In this document: piece by piece, positions 40,154 through 64,000 of the stretch
How positions within the stretch are numbered: the first letter of the stretch is position 1
How the letters are laid out: each line of letters starts with the position of its first letter
Assembly: GCF_026213295.1 (NCBI RefSeq)
Contig: NC_079426.1
Span: 16,927,865-16,991,864 of the forward strand
Reading direction: 5' to 3'
DNA length: 64,000 nt
Source of the DNA: Gadus chalcogrammus
Lineage: Eukaryota > Chordata > Actinopteri > Gadiformes > Gadidae
Notes under the pieces: generated by a model
Told to the model about the DNA's origin: nothing
The model's database searches: none
What the model saw: the letters and a program-made list of their open reading frames with translations, nothing else
Position numbers and translations under genes: made by a program

Positions 40154-42227
40154 ATGGGTGAAGAAAAGCCGGACACGTTGGATTTTGTGAAAGATTTCCA
40201 AGAGTATCTCAGCCAGCAGACTCAACATGTGAACATGATCTCCGGGTCTGTGAGCGGCGTCAAGGAGGTGGACGACGTTCCAGCTGGTAACTGTAAGACC
40301 CTACTTTACATACAGGCTGGACTGTCACTCATCAATATATCACGTCATGGCAAAGAGATTGTGTTCGGGTTTTTTTGCACAAAAATCCGGCGTATTATTA
40401 TTCCTTATTCATTATGTACCGTCATTATTTAACAATGTTCTATGGTTCACACGGTGTTCTTATCCGCTACGGGCTTTTGACGATATGGTTCCCTCTGTTG
40501 CGCGTCGGGGTAGTTGGCTTGCCCAGGTTGAAACAAAGTTTAAAATGTTTAAATGTTTAGGTAAACGTCTGACTTCAAATGTAGTAGTCTGGAGTCTCTG
40601 GACTCTTTGCTGCTTTTGCACCTGTTGCAAATAGTTTTTGGTATCAATGCCTGCCGGACCTGTACATTTTGTATCAGCGAAGACACAAGCCAAACATGTT
40701 TTGAAGTCAAGCGTTGACCAAACATTGACAAACGCAGACAGGATATTTTATAGAATAAAAAGTTAGATTCACCGCAACTAAATGGGCCGAGCTCATTTCA
40801 TCACATAATGATCATCATTACACTTGCTTAATTCGCTTTCAAAATAACTTATGCATGTCATGATAAAATCACCCCACGGTCTAACCCTGCATATCCCATG
40901 GCATGGAAAATGGTCTCTTATTAGCCCACATTTTGTCCTTTGTGTGCAGACTGCGGTCAAAATGGCCTGGACCACCCCTCGACGGATATGTCGCTGGTCG
41001 ACAGCTCAGGGATACTGGTGGACGGCTTTGAGAGGACGTACGACGGAAAGCTCAAGTGTCGCTACTGCAACTATGCCACTCGAGGAACGGCCCGACTCAT
41101 CGAGCACATCCGCATTCATACAGGTGATACGCTTTTCGTGCGCAAACTAGATAATAATATGTTATTCGTTTTGTGTTTGTATGTAAACGGTTGAACTCAA
41201 CCTTGCGGCTGTGCATCCTCTGTCTTCAGGGGAGAAGCCTCACCGCTGCCACCTGTGCCCGTTTGCCTCCGCCTACGAGCGCCACCTGGAGGCCCATATG
41301 CGCTCCCACACGGGGGAGAAGCCCTACAAGTGTGAGCTGTGCTCGTTCCGCTGCAGTGACCGCAGCAACCTGTCCCACCACCGCCGCCGCCGCCACAAGC
41401 TGCTGCCCATGAAGGGCGCCCGCTCGCTGGCCCACAAGAAGATGCTCAGTGTGCTGCAGAAGAAGAGCAGCGCGCTGGGCTACGGCCGGCGCCTGCTCAT
41501 CAACTTCAGCCCCCCTTCCATGGCAGCGCACAAGGCGGACAGCATGAGCGACTTCCCCCACGGACTGCCCCACATACGGCAGGAGGCCTTCGACGACCAG
41601 GGCGGGGCGCCCGAGGACGGAAGCTCCAGGGACGACGAGCTCCACCACCACCACCTCCATCAACACCACCAGGATCTGGTCATGGACAACCCCCTGAACC
41701 AGCTATCGACGCTGGCCGGTCAGTTGGCCAGCCTTCCGGCGCACGTCCACTCCCAGACAGCCCAGCCCCCCGGGTCGCCCCGGGCCCGGTCTCCGGTGGA
41801 CGAGAAGCCCTTCCTCGTACAGCAGCCCGACCCCGCCGACACGCCCCCTGCGACGGCCTTGGCCAACACGTCGCACGCCTCGTCTCCCACGGCCCCGGAC
41901 CCCAGGCTCCCCCCTCTCCCTCCGAGCGAGGGCAGTCCCGTGGCGGGGCCGTGCAGCGAGGGCAGCGGCCGCACCAGCACCCCCAGCGTCGGCAACAGCC
42001 AGCCCAGCACCCCGGCCCCGGGCCTGCCCGCCGCGCCCCAGGAGCTCGGCGCGCAGCACCACTGCCAACACTGTGACATAGCCTTCCCCGACAACATCCT
42101 CTACACCATACACATGGGCTGCCACGGCTACGAGAACGCCTTCCAGTGCAACATCTGTGGCCACAGCTGCATCAACAAGTACGACTTTGCGTGCCACTTT
42201 GCCCGGGGGCAGCATAAGCAGCCGTGA
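40154..42227 (+). CDS. ikzf5: Ikaros-family zinc-finger protein 5 (Pegasus), complete
   Basis: Nuclear Ikaros-family DNA-binding regulator. Coding exons are 40,154-40,286, 40,950-41,123 and 41,230-42,227, all joined in phase 1 by GT-AG introns, giving about 434 residues (human about 419). The N-terminus MGEEKPDTLDFVKDFQEYL and the NMISGSVSG block are family hallmarks. The DNA-binding fingers lie at about 81-101 (split from the rest by intron 2), 109-129 and 137-158. The middle is Pro/Ser/His-rich with a run of His-rich repeats and the conserved VMDNPLNQLSTLAGQLASLP motif. Two C-terminal dimerisation fingers (CQHCDIAFPDNILYTIH and CNICGHSCINKYDFACH) end the protein at HKQP. The last exon has very high GC, unlike its flanks. 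This exon, but not exons 1 and 2, is repeated at 55.6 kb. The gene converges on the CUB/ZP gene 2.2 kb away. Confidence 0.96.
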
Positions 42228-44400
42228 TGCTTATGAACACCACAAAAAACGAAGAAAAAAAAGATGTGTCATATTATTTCAATGATTTCACAGGGACAAA
42301 TCCCGCCTTGATGTAGCCTAGCCTTTGTTGTGAAATTTGCCGGGTTCTGGAGAGGCTGAGACTGTCAGCTTTGGGTAAGGGTTATTTTATATACGCTCAC
42401 ATGGTATAAGCTTACAATGCGAGGGAATTGTGTGCTATATCCAAGTGACACAGGTTTTAATGATAAACATTCCTTGAGTAATGTCACTCGGTATCAACTA
42501 TTTGTTAAATAGTGGTTTACCAGGCACCATGTTGGAATCAAGTGCTCAGTGCTATTCAATTCAATTTCTTTACAGTGCCTGATATATATTTACTTGCTTT
42601 TTTTACTTCTAGCTAAAGAGTATTTATTTATATTATTACTAATAGACCGTATTATATTATTTCCACTGCTCTGTGTATAAGTCCAGCACAGTTTAAGAAT
42701 TTATCCATTTTTTTAATTGATTTCCTAATCAAGGGGAATTTTGGTGTGTTTGACAAAGAAGTCTCTGTGCACAACATGTGATAGTCATCGCACAAACTTT
42801 AATGTCCACAAATGGAAAAAATCCACAAATGTCTTCAGTGCCACGTTATGACCATAATGCAGGGCATGGTTCTGTCATTGTCCTGCTGGTGAATGTCCTT
42901 GTACGTCTGCGGAGACGGTGTAGCAAATGAGTAGGCAACGTGACCGGCAGACTACACACAATAGTAGGCGACGCACAAGATGGAATCAAAGATGCAAGTG
43001 TTGTGTGTATGTGATTGTTGGCAGGGTTGTAGCTGTTGAACATCAGGTGAGTGGAACAGGCTAAAAACTGGCATGGAGATCAGATTCAATTTGCCTTATA
43101 ACTAACTCCAGTGGTGTCCTGTAACTGTCCGAATGTGGAGGAACCTCCAACCACTACCAAAATAAGTGGTGGATTAGGTGGACGGATATCTCGCTGCTGG
43201 TCATTATACTAAAGTATAAACATTGAATCACACGTGCTCACCCTAAACTATCTGACTGCTGTGATGGGGTTATTGTTTAAGTCGTCAGCCACTAAACTAG
43301 GAAACGAAACCAAAGCCTCGCCTATGTCGTCTGAGCATACGCTTGATACAGAATGCCCTCTGCATAATCCTGGATGTTTTCTGTATCTGTATTGGCAGGA
43401 GAGGCCTAATCCTATCTTATTTTACATCCAGGACCATGTTACTTAATTAAGCGTACACACATTACGAGTGAAGAGTTCCAAATGGTTGGCCTGCAATGGG
43501 GCATCTATGGTGCAACTACGTTTTCCTCAAATATTAAGGAGTTTCCTTCCCTGCGTACAGAACCCTTTGCATAAGGCGATTCATACGGCGGGTTGTGGAA
43601 AAGCTAATCCTAGACCCGTCCTTGTAACACACCATGACCGGACCACATCCTGACCTTTTTGATATTGTAATCGTTCACTCTGATGTTGGCCAGCACCCCT
43701 CATATGTAGTCTCCTTTGGACGATGCTTGGTTCAGAATTGCCACGTAGCACCAGAGATGCCGGGCTCTTATCCTTTTCGAGAACACATGCCTTGAGATGC
43801 TCATGTGGTGATGTGGGTCCCTGCTTTCCTCAATATTAACGGGGTATTGTATTCTGATTGTTTTGATGGATGTTAAGTGTCAAAAAAAGAATAAGGTGAA
43901 ACTCTGTTACATCGAAGAATCCTGCTTAGCAAGGTTGTGCAATGTACTGAATGGTGTTGTCTGTTGCTTAGCAACACGTGTGGACAATTTAGTTACTGTT
44001 GCTAGGACCAACTGCTTGAGACTGCTGGTACTACAGGCATCCGATGATAATGGCCTTATGTTCTGTGTGTCCTTGGTCGATTGGTAGTTGTGAATGTGGA
44101 AGATTTTTGTAAACCCCCCCCCCCCTCTGAGGTAACAAATTATTTTATTGTGAAATGAAATTAACGCTAACAAATGAACGAATAAAGTGTTTTCTAACAA
44201 TCTGTCCCTCCCTAGTCTCTTTTTTTTGTCTTTTTTTGTCACTATAATGAGTGCAAGGACATTTATTGTCGTTAGATATGCTTTTAATCGGAATGAAGAT
44301 GAAAGGAGAGTCTTAACAGTGTTGGCCGTACAGCAGATAACACAACACAAAGAGCAGAAGTACAATTGATTAGAAACAATGGCTGAAAACCCATGATTAA
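42228..44400. other. ikzf5 3' UTR and intergenic DNA between convergent genes
   Basis: No coding exon was seen. The ikzf5 3' UTR probably occupies the first part; no clear AATAAA lies close to the stop. A minus-strand AATAAA at 44,267-44,262, about 135 nt past the CUB/ZP stop, is a good polyadenylation signal for that gene. A run of 12 C (44,114-44,125) corresponds to 28 C in the second unit. Confidence 0.65.
44262..44267 (-). terminator. Polyadenylation signal of the CUB/ZP gene
   Basis: AATAAA on the minus strand, about 135 nt downstream of the stop codon at 44,401. Confidence 0.5.
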
Positions 44401-52654
<8,254 letters not shown>

Positions 52655-52691
52655 CTTCTCGTTTTGCTTCTGAATGTTTTTCAGTGATGGC

Positions 52692-52707
52692 TTTATACCC
52701 ATTGGTT
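52692..52707 (-). promoter_or_regulatory. Core promoter of the CUB/ZP gene
   Basis: On the minus strand CCAAT (in AACCAATGGG) is followed by TATAAA at 52,697-52,692, about 40 nt upstream of the start codon at 52,654. A transcription start near 52,665 is implied. This is why the in-frame ATG further upstream at 52,702 is not used as the start. Confidence 0.6.
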
Positions 52708-52776
52708 CCCATGATGCCTTGCTTATAGCAGGAAGGCATCAAAAACATGCAAGCTGGCCAGTATGCAAATGAAATG

Positions 52777-52977
52777 ATTAAAGGCCTACGTGCACGTTAA
52801 ACGGAAGTTTTGGTTAATGGATACATAAAGCAATAAAACTATGTGTATCATTTATAAAATGTCTCCAAAATAGTGTTAAAGTCCAGTTTTTGGCTTTTTT
52901 GGCAGTAACGGGTGTTTTCTAACGCCATTCGGCGATGACGTCACGTTGGGTAGACGTGGTGGAAGGTAGCCTCAGCC
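52777..52977. repeat. 201 bp repeat with CRE-like motif, copy 1
   Basis: It begins ATTAAAGGCCTACGTGCA and ends GGAAGGTAGCCTCAGCC. The near-identical copy 2 is at 55,375-55,575. TGACGTCA lies at 52,936-52,943. It is probably one end of a larger mobile element. Confidence 0.85.
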
Positions 52978-53660
52978 TAGTACTAGAACTATGGCGTCTA
53001 AGGGGTGGCAAGAAACACAAATAACATGTATGATGGCCCACAGCAGTATAATTTCGAACCTGTCAGACGTGAGACGGCGAATGAGGAATTGCCGAGAACT
53101 GATCGCGGTCAAAGCTAATTAAATGCATGGTCAGAGGAGAATGAGTGGCTATCATTTAGCAACCAGCAACGAGCGCTGGAGCTAGTCAATGAACAGCAGT
53201 GCATACAATAAATTTTATTTATTTTTACTGTCAGTGAGCGGGTGTGCTCTCTCTCTCACTCTCGCACGCCCGTACAACACAATCACTCCAACATATCCAA
53301 CTCCAAGGCTAGGCTGCTTCACTAAAAAGACCACAACTAACCACAAAGCCATGCAGCATTCCGAAGCCGGAAAGGACGCATGCACAGTCGCACATCTTGC
53401 AAAACAATCCGTTTTATCATCAACATTCAGTCACTGCAAAGATTTAAAGACTTAGCCTCAGCCTCTTACCATAAGTTAGAATGGACCCAAAGTATGTGAT
53501 TTATACAGTCTGGTTCGGCTTTCGCTTGCCATCCGTTTTTAGTAAGACTTCTCAACATTACGTCTTTCTTGTGTTAGGCACACATGGCTAATTTGCATAT
53601 GCGCACAGGGTTGGCTGGCTCCTGCAAGGCAAATAATAGAACATATTTAATCATCTTCAA

Positions 53661-54026
<366 letters not shown>

Positions 54027-54163
54027 TATCAACGCATTGGTCTAGTTTGAATGTGATGTTTTTTGTGTATTTCCAGTCAGACATGTCTCCCCTGTGTGGT
54101 CTTGTAGGCTATAGGCTATTGTGAGCCGAATCACCTAAATTAATTCCCAACGTGTAGTTTGGT

Positions 54164-54376
54164 ATTAAAGGCCGTGTTGCAGGGTTTATTTTCCAACGAA
54201 TTTGTGCAATTTGCTTGTTGGTATTTAAGATTTAAACTTATTTATTGTATTTAATGTTGTTAGGTATCACAAAACGGAATTTTATACGAAAAAGTAGGTA
54301 CTATTTTAGCGGTTTGCGGATTCTTTCTCATTTCCCCCAGAATGCATTGCATGACGTCACGTTGGGGAGACGGACC
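54164..54376. repeat. Diverged relative of the 201 bp CRE-containing repeat
   Basis: It also begins ATTAAAGGCC and, 188 bp later, reaches ATGACGTCACGTTGGGGAGACG. In the two close copies the same motif lies 159 bp from the start. The sequence between is largely different. Confidence 0.5.
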
Positions 54377-54412
54377 AAAACCGCATTGAGACCCTTGAGA
54401 GTAGAGACTAAT

Positions 54413-55090
54413 GGCCGGTTCAGACCACACGATTCTCAGACAGTCCTCCACGATTTACCATGTCACACCATACGATCACAGAGTCAGGAAATCGGGCCTT
54501 GTCTCGTCGTAAGACTGGCCACACTACAAGATTCTCAGACATTCCTCCACGATTTAACATGTCACACTATATGATATTACGGTTATTTCTCGCCAGGCTG
54601 TATCCCTTTTCACCCTATCATGAAAGTCCTTCGAGGACACGTCGAAAATGCAGGGACGTTGCTGCCACATTTCCACCACAGTTGTCTCCATTATATTGCT
54701 CCATTTTCTATAGTTTTCTTTATTAGCATTCTTCTTGTTATTGATCGCATTCATATTTGCAGTAGTTACGTACTCCTACTCAGCGTAGTGCAGTGAAGTC
54801 AGTTGTTAAACACTGCCCGTGAGCTCCAGCTTCCCTCACGCAACTGGGGGCGTGGTTCCCTCATGTCAACAATGTATACGTCATGCGATTCCCTAAAAAA
54901 ACTGACATGCCAAACATTTCGTCGTGGGGTTTTCGAACGTCGCAGACGAAAACATCGCAGATCGCAAGCATGTCACATTACAAGACCTCGTCTCGTCGCC
55001 GACCTGTCAAATCGTTTACGATTCGCAATTTTGTCTGTGACGAAAGAAGCGGGGCAAAATCGGGCTGAAATCATGTAGTATGAACGGGCC
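54413..55090. mobile_element. Candidate MITE with about 25 bp imperfect TIRs
   Basis: The left end GGCCGGTTCAGACCACACGA and the reverse complement of the right end (GGCCCGTTCATACTACATGA) agree at most positions. Inside, the motif ATTCTCAGACA(G/T)TCCTCCACGATTTA is tandemly repeated near the left end. No transposase frame was seen and the family is not assigned. Confidence 0.5.
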
Positions 55091-55374
55091 AGAAGAGAGT
55101 ATTCAGCAGATCATACAGATACATAGATAAATACATTGATATTGTATATAGTTCCTCCTAAGATGGCGCAATTTGACTGGTTCGTTATCTTGGGATATTG
55201 GGCAATATCCCATGTTTGACATCTCAAAGTCGATATTGTTTTCATCGCAAAATGTCAGCTGATAACAACAAATCAACCTTCGGTCTCGGGGGCTATTCCC
55301 CACTATTCACTTCGCCTTCGGCGAATAATTGTTGACTAATAGCCTAGATAGATAAATAGCCTAGTCAAGTCTTT

Positions 55375-55575
55375 ATTAAAGGCCTACGTGCAGGTTAACC
55401 GGAAGTTTTGGTTAATGGATACATAAAGCACTAAAAATATGTGTATCATTTATAAAATGTCTCCAAAATAGTGTTAAAGTCCAGTTTTTGGCGTTTTTGG
55501 CAGTAACGGGTGTTTTCTAAGGCCATTCGGCGATGACGTCACGTTGGGTAGACGTGGAGGAAGGTAGCCTCAGCC
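55375..55575. repeat. 201 bp repeat with CRE-like motif, copy 2, at the duplication junction
   Basis: It matches 52,777-52,977 over its whole length and then passes directly, within a base or two, into sequence from just before the last ikzf5 exon. TGACGTCA is at 55,534-55,541. Confidence 0.88.
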
Positions 55576-55598
55576 GCCTGTGCATCCTCTGTCTTCAT

Positions 55599-56579
55599 GG
55601 GAGAAGCCTCACCGCTGCCACCTGTGCCCGTCTGCCTCCGCCTACGAGCGCCACCTGGAGGCCCATATGCGCTCCCACACGGGGGAGAAGCCCTACAAGT
55701 GTGAGCTGTGCTCGTTCCGCTGCAGCGACCGCAGCAACCTGTCCAACCACCGCCGCCACCGCCACAAGCTGCTGCCCATGAAGGGAGCCCGCTCGCTGGC
55801 CCACAAGAAGATGCTCAGTGTGCTGCAGAAGAAGAGCAGTGCGCTGGGCTACGGCCGGCGCCTGCTCATCAACTTCAGCCCCCCTTCCATGGCAGCGCAC
55901 AAGGCGGACAGCATGAGCGACTTCCCCCACGGACTGACCCACATACGGCAGGAGGCCTTCGACGACCAGGGCGGGGCGCCCGAGGACGGAAGCTCCAGGG
56001 ACGACGAGCTCCACCACCACCACCTCCATCAACACCACCAGGATCTGGTCATGGACAACCCCCTGAACCAGCCATCGACGCTGGCCGGTCAGTTGGCCAG
56101 CCTACCTGCGCACGTCCACTCCCAGACAGCCCAGCCCCCCGGGTCCACCGGGCCCGGTCTCAGGTGGACGAGAAGCCTTCGTCGTACAGCAGCCCGACCC
56201 CGCCGACACGCCCCCTGCGACGGCCTTGGCCAACACGTCGCACGCCTCGTCTCCCACGGCCCCGGACCCCAGGCTCCCCCCTCTCCCTCCGAGCGAGGGT
56301 AGTCCCGTGGCGGGGCCGTGCAGCAGCAGCACCCCCAGCGTCGGCAACAGCCAGCCCAGCACCCCGGCCCCGGGCCTGCCCGCCGCGCCCCAGGAGCTCG
56401 GCGCGCAGCACCACTGCCAACACTGTGACATATCCTTCCCCGACAACATCCTCTACACCATACACATGGGCTGCCACGGCTACGAGAACGCCTTCCAGTG
56501 CAACATCTGTGGCCACAGCTGCATCAACAAGTACGACTTTGCGTGCCACTTTGCCCGGGGGCAGCATAAGCAGCCGTGA
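55599..56579 (+). pseudogene. ikzf5 last-exon pseudogene
   Basis: This is a duplicate of the last ikzf5 exon only; exons 1 and 2 are absent upstream. The base before the exon is T (55,598) where ikzf5 has the G of its splice acceptor, so AG has become AT. Relative to ikzf5 there are two single-base deletions, near 56,147 and 56,178, and a 15 bp deletion near 56,325 (17 nt in total). The first two shift the frame, so the proline-rich region is misread and the C-terminal fingers are out of frame with the N-terminal ones. The two N-terminal-side fingers and, in another frame, both C-terminal fingers are still readable. No ATG starts the upstream frame close to the exon edge. It is non-functional as Pegasus. 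Confidence 0.88.
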
Positions 56580-58749
56580 TGCTTATGAACACCACAAAAA
56601 ACGAAGATGTGTCATATTATTTCAATGATTTCACAGGGACAAATCCCGCCTTGATGTAGCCTAGCCTTTGTTGTGAAATTTGCCGGGTTCTGGAGAGGCT
56701 GAGACTGTCAGCTTTGGGTAAGGGTTATTTTATATACGCTCACATGGTATAAGCTTACAATGCGAGGGAATTGTGTGCTATATCCAAGTGACACAGGTTT
56801 TAATGATAAACATTCCTTGAGTAATGTCATTCAGTATCAACTATTAGTTAAATAGTGGTTTACCAGGCACCATGTTGGAATCAAGTGCTCAGTGCTATTC
56901 AATTCAATTTCTTTACAGTGCCTGACATATATTTACTTGCTTTTTTTACTTCTAGCTAAAGAGTATTTATTTATATTATTACTAATAGACCGTATTATAT
57001 TATTTCCACTGCTCTGTGTATAAGTCCAGCACAGTTTAAGAATTTATCCATTTTTTTAATTGATTTCCTAATCAAGGGGAATTTTGGTGTGTTTGACAAA
57101 GAAGTCTCTGTGCACAACATGTGATAGTCATCGCACAAACTTTAATGTCCACAAATGTGTAATGTCTTCAGTGCCACGTTATGACCATAATGCAGGGCAT
57201 GGTTCTGTCATTGTCCTGCTGGTGAATGTCCTTGTACGTCTGCGGAGACGGTGTAGCAAATGAGTAGGCAACGTGACCGGCAGACTACACACAATAGTAG
57301 GCGACGCACAAGATGGAATCAAAGATGCAAGTGTTGTGTGTATGTGATTGTTGGCAGGGTTGTAGCTGTTGAACATCAGGTGAGTGGAACAGGCTAAAAA
57401 CTGGCATGGAGATCAGATTCAATTTGCCTTATAACTAACTCCAGTGGTGTCCTGTAACTGTCCGAATGTGGAGGAACCTCCAACCACTACCAAAATAAGT
57501 GGTGGATTAGGTGGACGTATATCTCGCTGCTGGTCATTATACTAAAGTATAAACATTGAATCACACGTGCTCACCCTAAACTATCTGACTGCTGTGATGG
57601 GGTTATTGTTTAAGTCGTCAGCCACTAAACTAGGAAACGAAACCAAAGCCTCGCCTATGTCGTCTGAGCATACGCTTGATACAGAATGCCCTCTGCATAA
57701 TCCTGGATGTTTTCTGTATCTGTATTGGCAGGAGAGGCCTAATCCTATCTTATTTTACATCCAGGACCATGTTACTTAATTAAGCGTACACACATTACGA
57801 GTGAAGAGTTCCAAATGGTTGGCCTGCAATGGGGCATCTATGGTGCAACTACGTTTTCCTCAAATATTAAGGAGTTTCCTTCCCTGCGTACAGAACCCTT
57901 TGCATAAGGCGATTCATACGGCGGGTTGTGGAAAAGCTAATCCTAGACCCGTCCTTGTAACACACCATGACCGGACCACATCCTGACCTTTTTGATATTG
58001 TAATCGTTCACTCTGATGTTGGCCAGCACCCCTCATATGTAGTCTCCTGTGGACGATGCTTGGTTCAGAATTGCCACGTAGCACCAGAGATGCCGGGCTC
58101 TTTTCCTTTTCGAGAACACATGCCTTGAGATGCTCACGTGGTGATGTGGGTCCCTGCTTTCCTCAATATTAACGGGGTATTGTATTCTGATTGTTTTGAT
58201 GGATGTTAAGTGTCAAAAAAAGAATAAGGTGAAACTCTCTTACATCGAAGAATCCTGCTTAGCAAGGTTGTGCAATGTACTGAATGGTGTTGTCTGTTGC
58301 TTAGCAACACGTGTGGACAATTTAGTTACTGTTGCTAGGACCAACTGCTTGAGACTGCTGGTACTACAGGCATCCGATGATAATGGCCTTATGTTCTGTG
58401 TGTCCTTGGTCGATTGGTAGTTGTGAATGTGGAAGATTTTTGTAAACCCCCCCCCCCCCCCCCCCCCCCCCCCCTCTGAGGTAACAAATTATTTTATTGT
58501 GAAATGAAATTAACGCTAACAAATGAACGAATAAAGTGTTTTCTAACAATCTGTCCCTCCCTAGTCTCCTTTTTTTTTGTCTTTTTTTGTCACTATAATG
58601 AGTGCAAGGACATTTATTGTCGTTAGATATGCTTTTAATCGGAATGAAGACGAAAGGAGAGTCTTAACAGTGTTGGCCGTACAGCAGATAACACAACACA
58701 AAGAGCAGAAGTACAATTGATTAGAAACTGGCTGAAAACCCATGATTAA
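56580..58749. other. Duplicate of the ikzf5 3' flank
   Basis: It matches 42,228-44,400 almost base for base and has no coding exon. The C run is 28 long here (58,447-58,474). Confidence 0.8.
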
Positions 58750-63942
<5,193 letters not shown>

Positions 63943-64000
63943 CTGCAAGACGGATGAAAAGGGGTTTCAGTTTTTAAAATCACTTTCATTTGTCATGCAT

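Noticed and set aside
55708..56628. 306-codon plus-strand frame across the ikzf5 duplicate
   Set aside because: Out-of-frame reading of the high-GC pseudogene exon, rich in Pro/Ala/Arg; no match to the ikzf5 protein frame.

Overview
The window is vertebrate nuclear DNA, almost certainly from a teleost fish. Genes are split by GT-AG introns, noncoding DNA is AT-rich and crowded with long CA/TG microsatellites and C/G homopolymers, and cut-and-paste transposon remnants are frequent. The gene content (hmx2, hmx3, ikzf5, and a CUB/ZP gene of the CUZD1/DMBT1 type) matches the human 10q26.13 neighbourhood. The species cannot be fixed from the sequence; the microsatellite density would suit a codfish, but that is a guess.

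Layout. From 1 to 7.4 kb there is only noncoding DNA downstream of hmx2. hmx2 (7,478-9,278) and hmx3 (15,470-16,803) are both on the minus strand, each with two coding exons and a homeodomain in exon 2. They sit in a gene-poor, presumably regulatory landscape that runs to about 33 kb. Two blocks there, at 11.5-12.2 kb (between the genes) and 23.6-24.2 kb (upstream of hmx3), resemble each other in the same order and orientation and look like a duplicated noncoding element. From 33.1 to 35.8 kb are two transposon-like elements. The first carries tRNA-like arms in opposite orientations. The second is a TTAA-flanked foldback element with a THAP-like fragment. A C2H2 zinc-finger gene (35.9-38.7 kb, plus strand) follows, with an apparent splice-phase break after its first exon. 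ikzf5 (Pegasus; 40,154-42,227, plus strand) is complete.

Convergent with ikzf5 is a 20-coding-exon minus-strand gene (44,401-52,654) for a secreted protein of about 842 residues: signal peptide, SMB, CUB, SMB, CUB, SMB, SMB, CUB, ZP. One SMB+CUB module of it has been tandemly copied as a 1.84 kb unit.

The block 41,206-55,576 (last ikzf5 exon through the whole CUB/ZP gene) is then repeated head-to-tail from 55,577 to beyond the window end. The second copy holds a broken ikzf5 last exon (acceptor AG changed to AT, frame lost) and a second CUB/ZP gene whose exons are open as far as the window runs. The join lies at the edge of a 201 bp repeat with a CRE-like TGACGTCA.

Functionally the window joins an ear/lateral-line/brain transcription-factor cluster (hmx2/hmx3) and its regulatory DNA, a lymphoid-type zinc-finger repressor (ikzf5), and an expanding family of secreted mucosal or matrix proteins. 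Whether the 14.4 kb duplication is biological or a haplotype artefact of assembly cannot be settled from the sequence alone.
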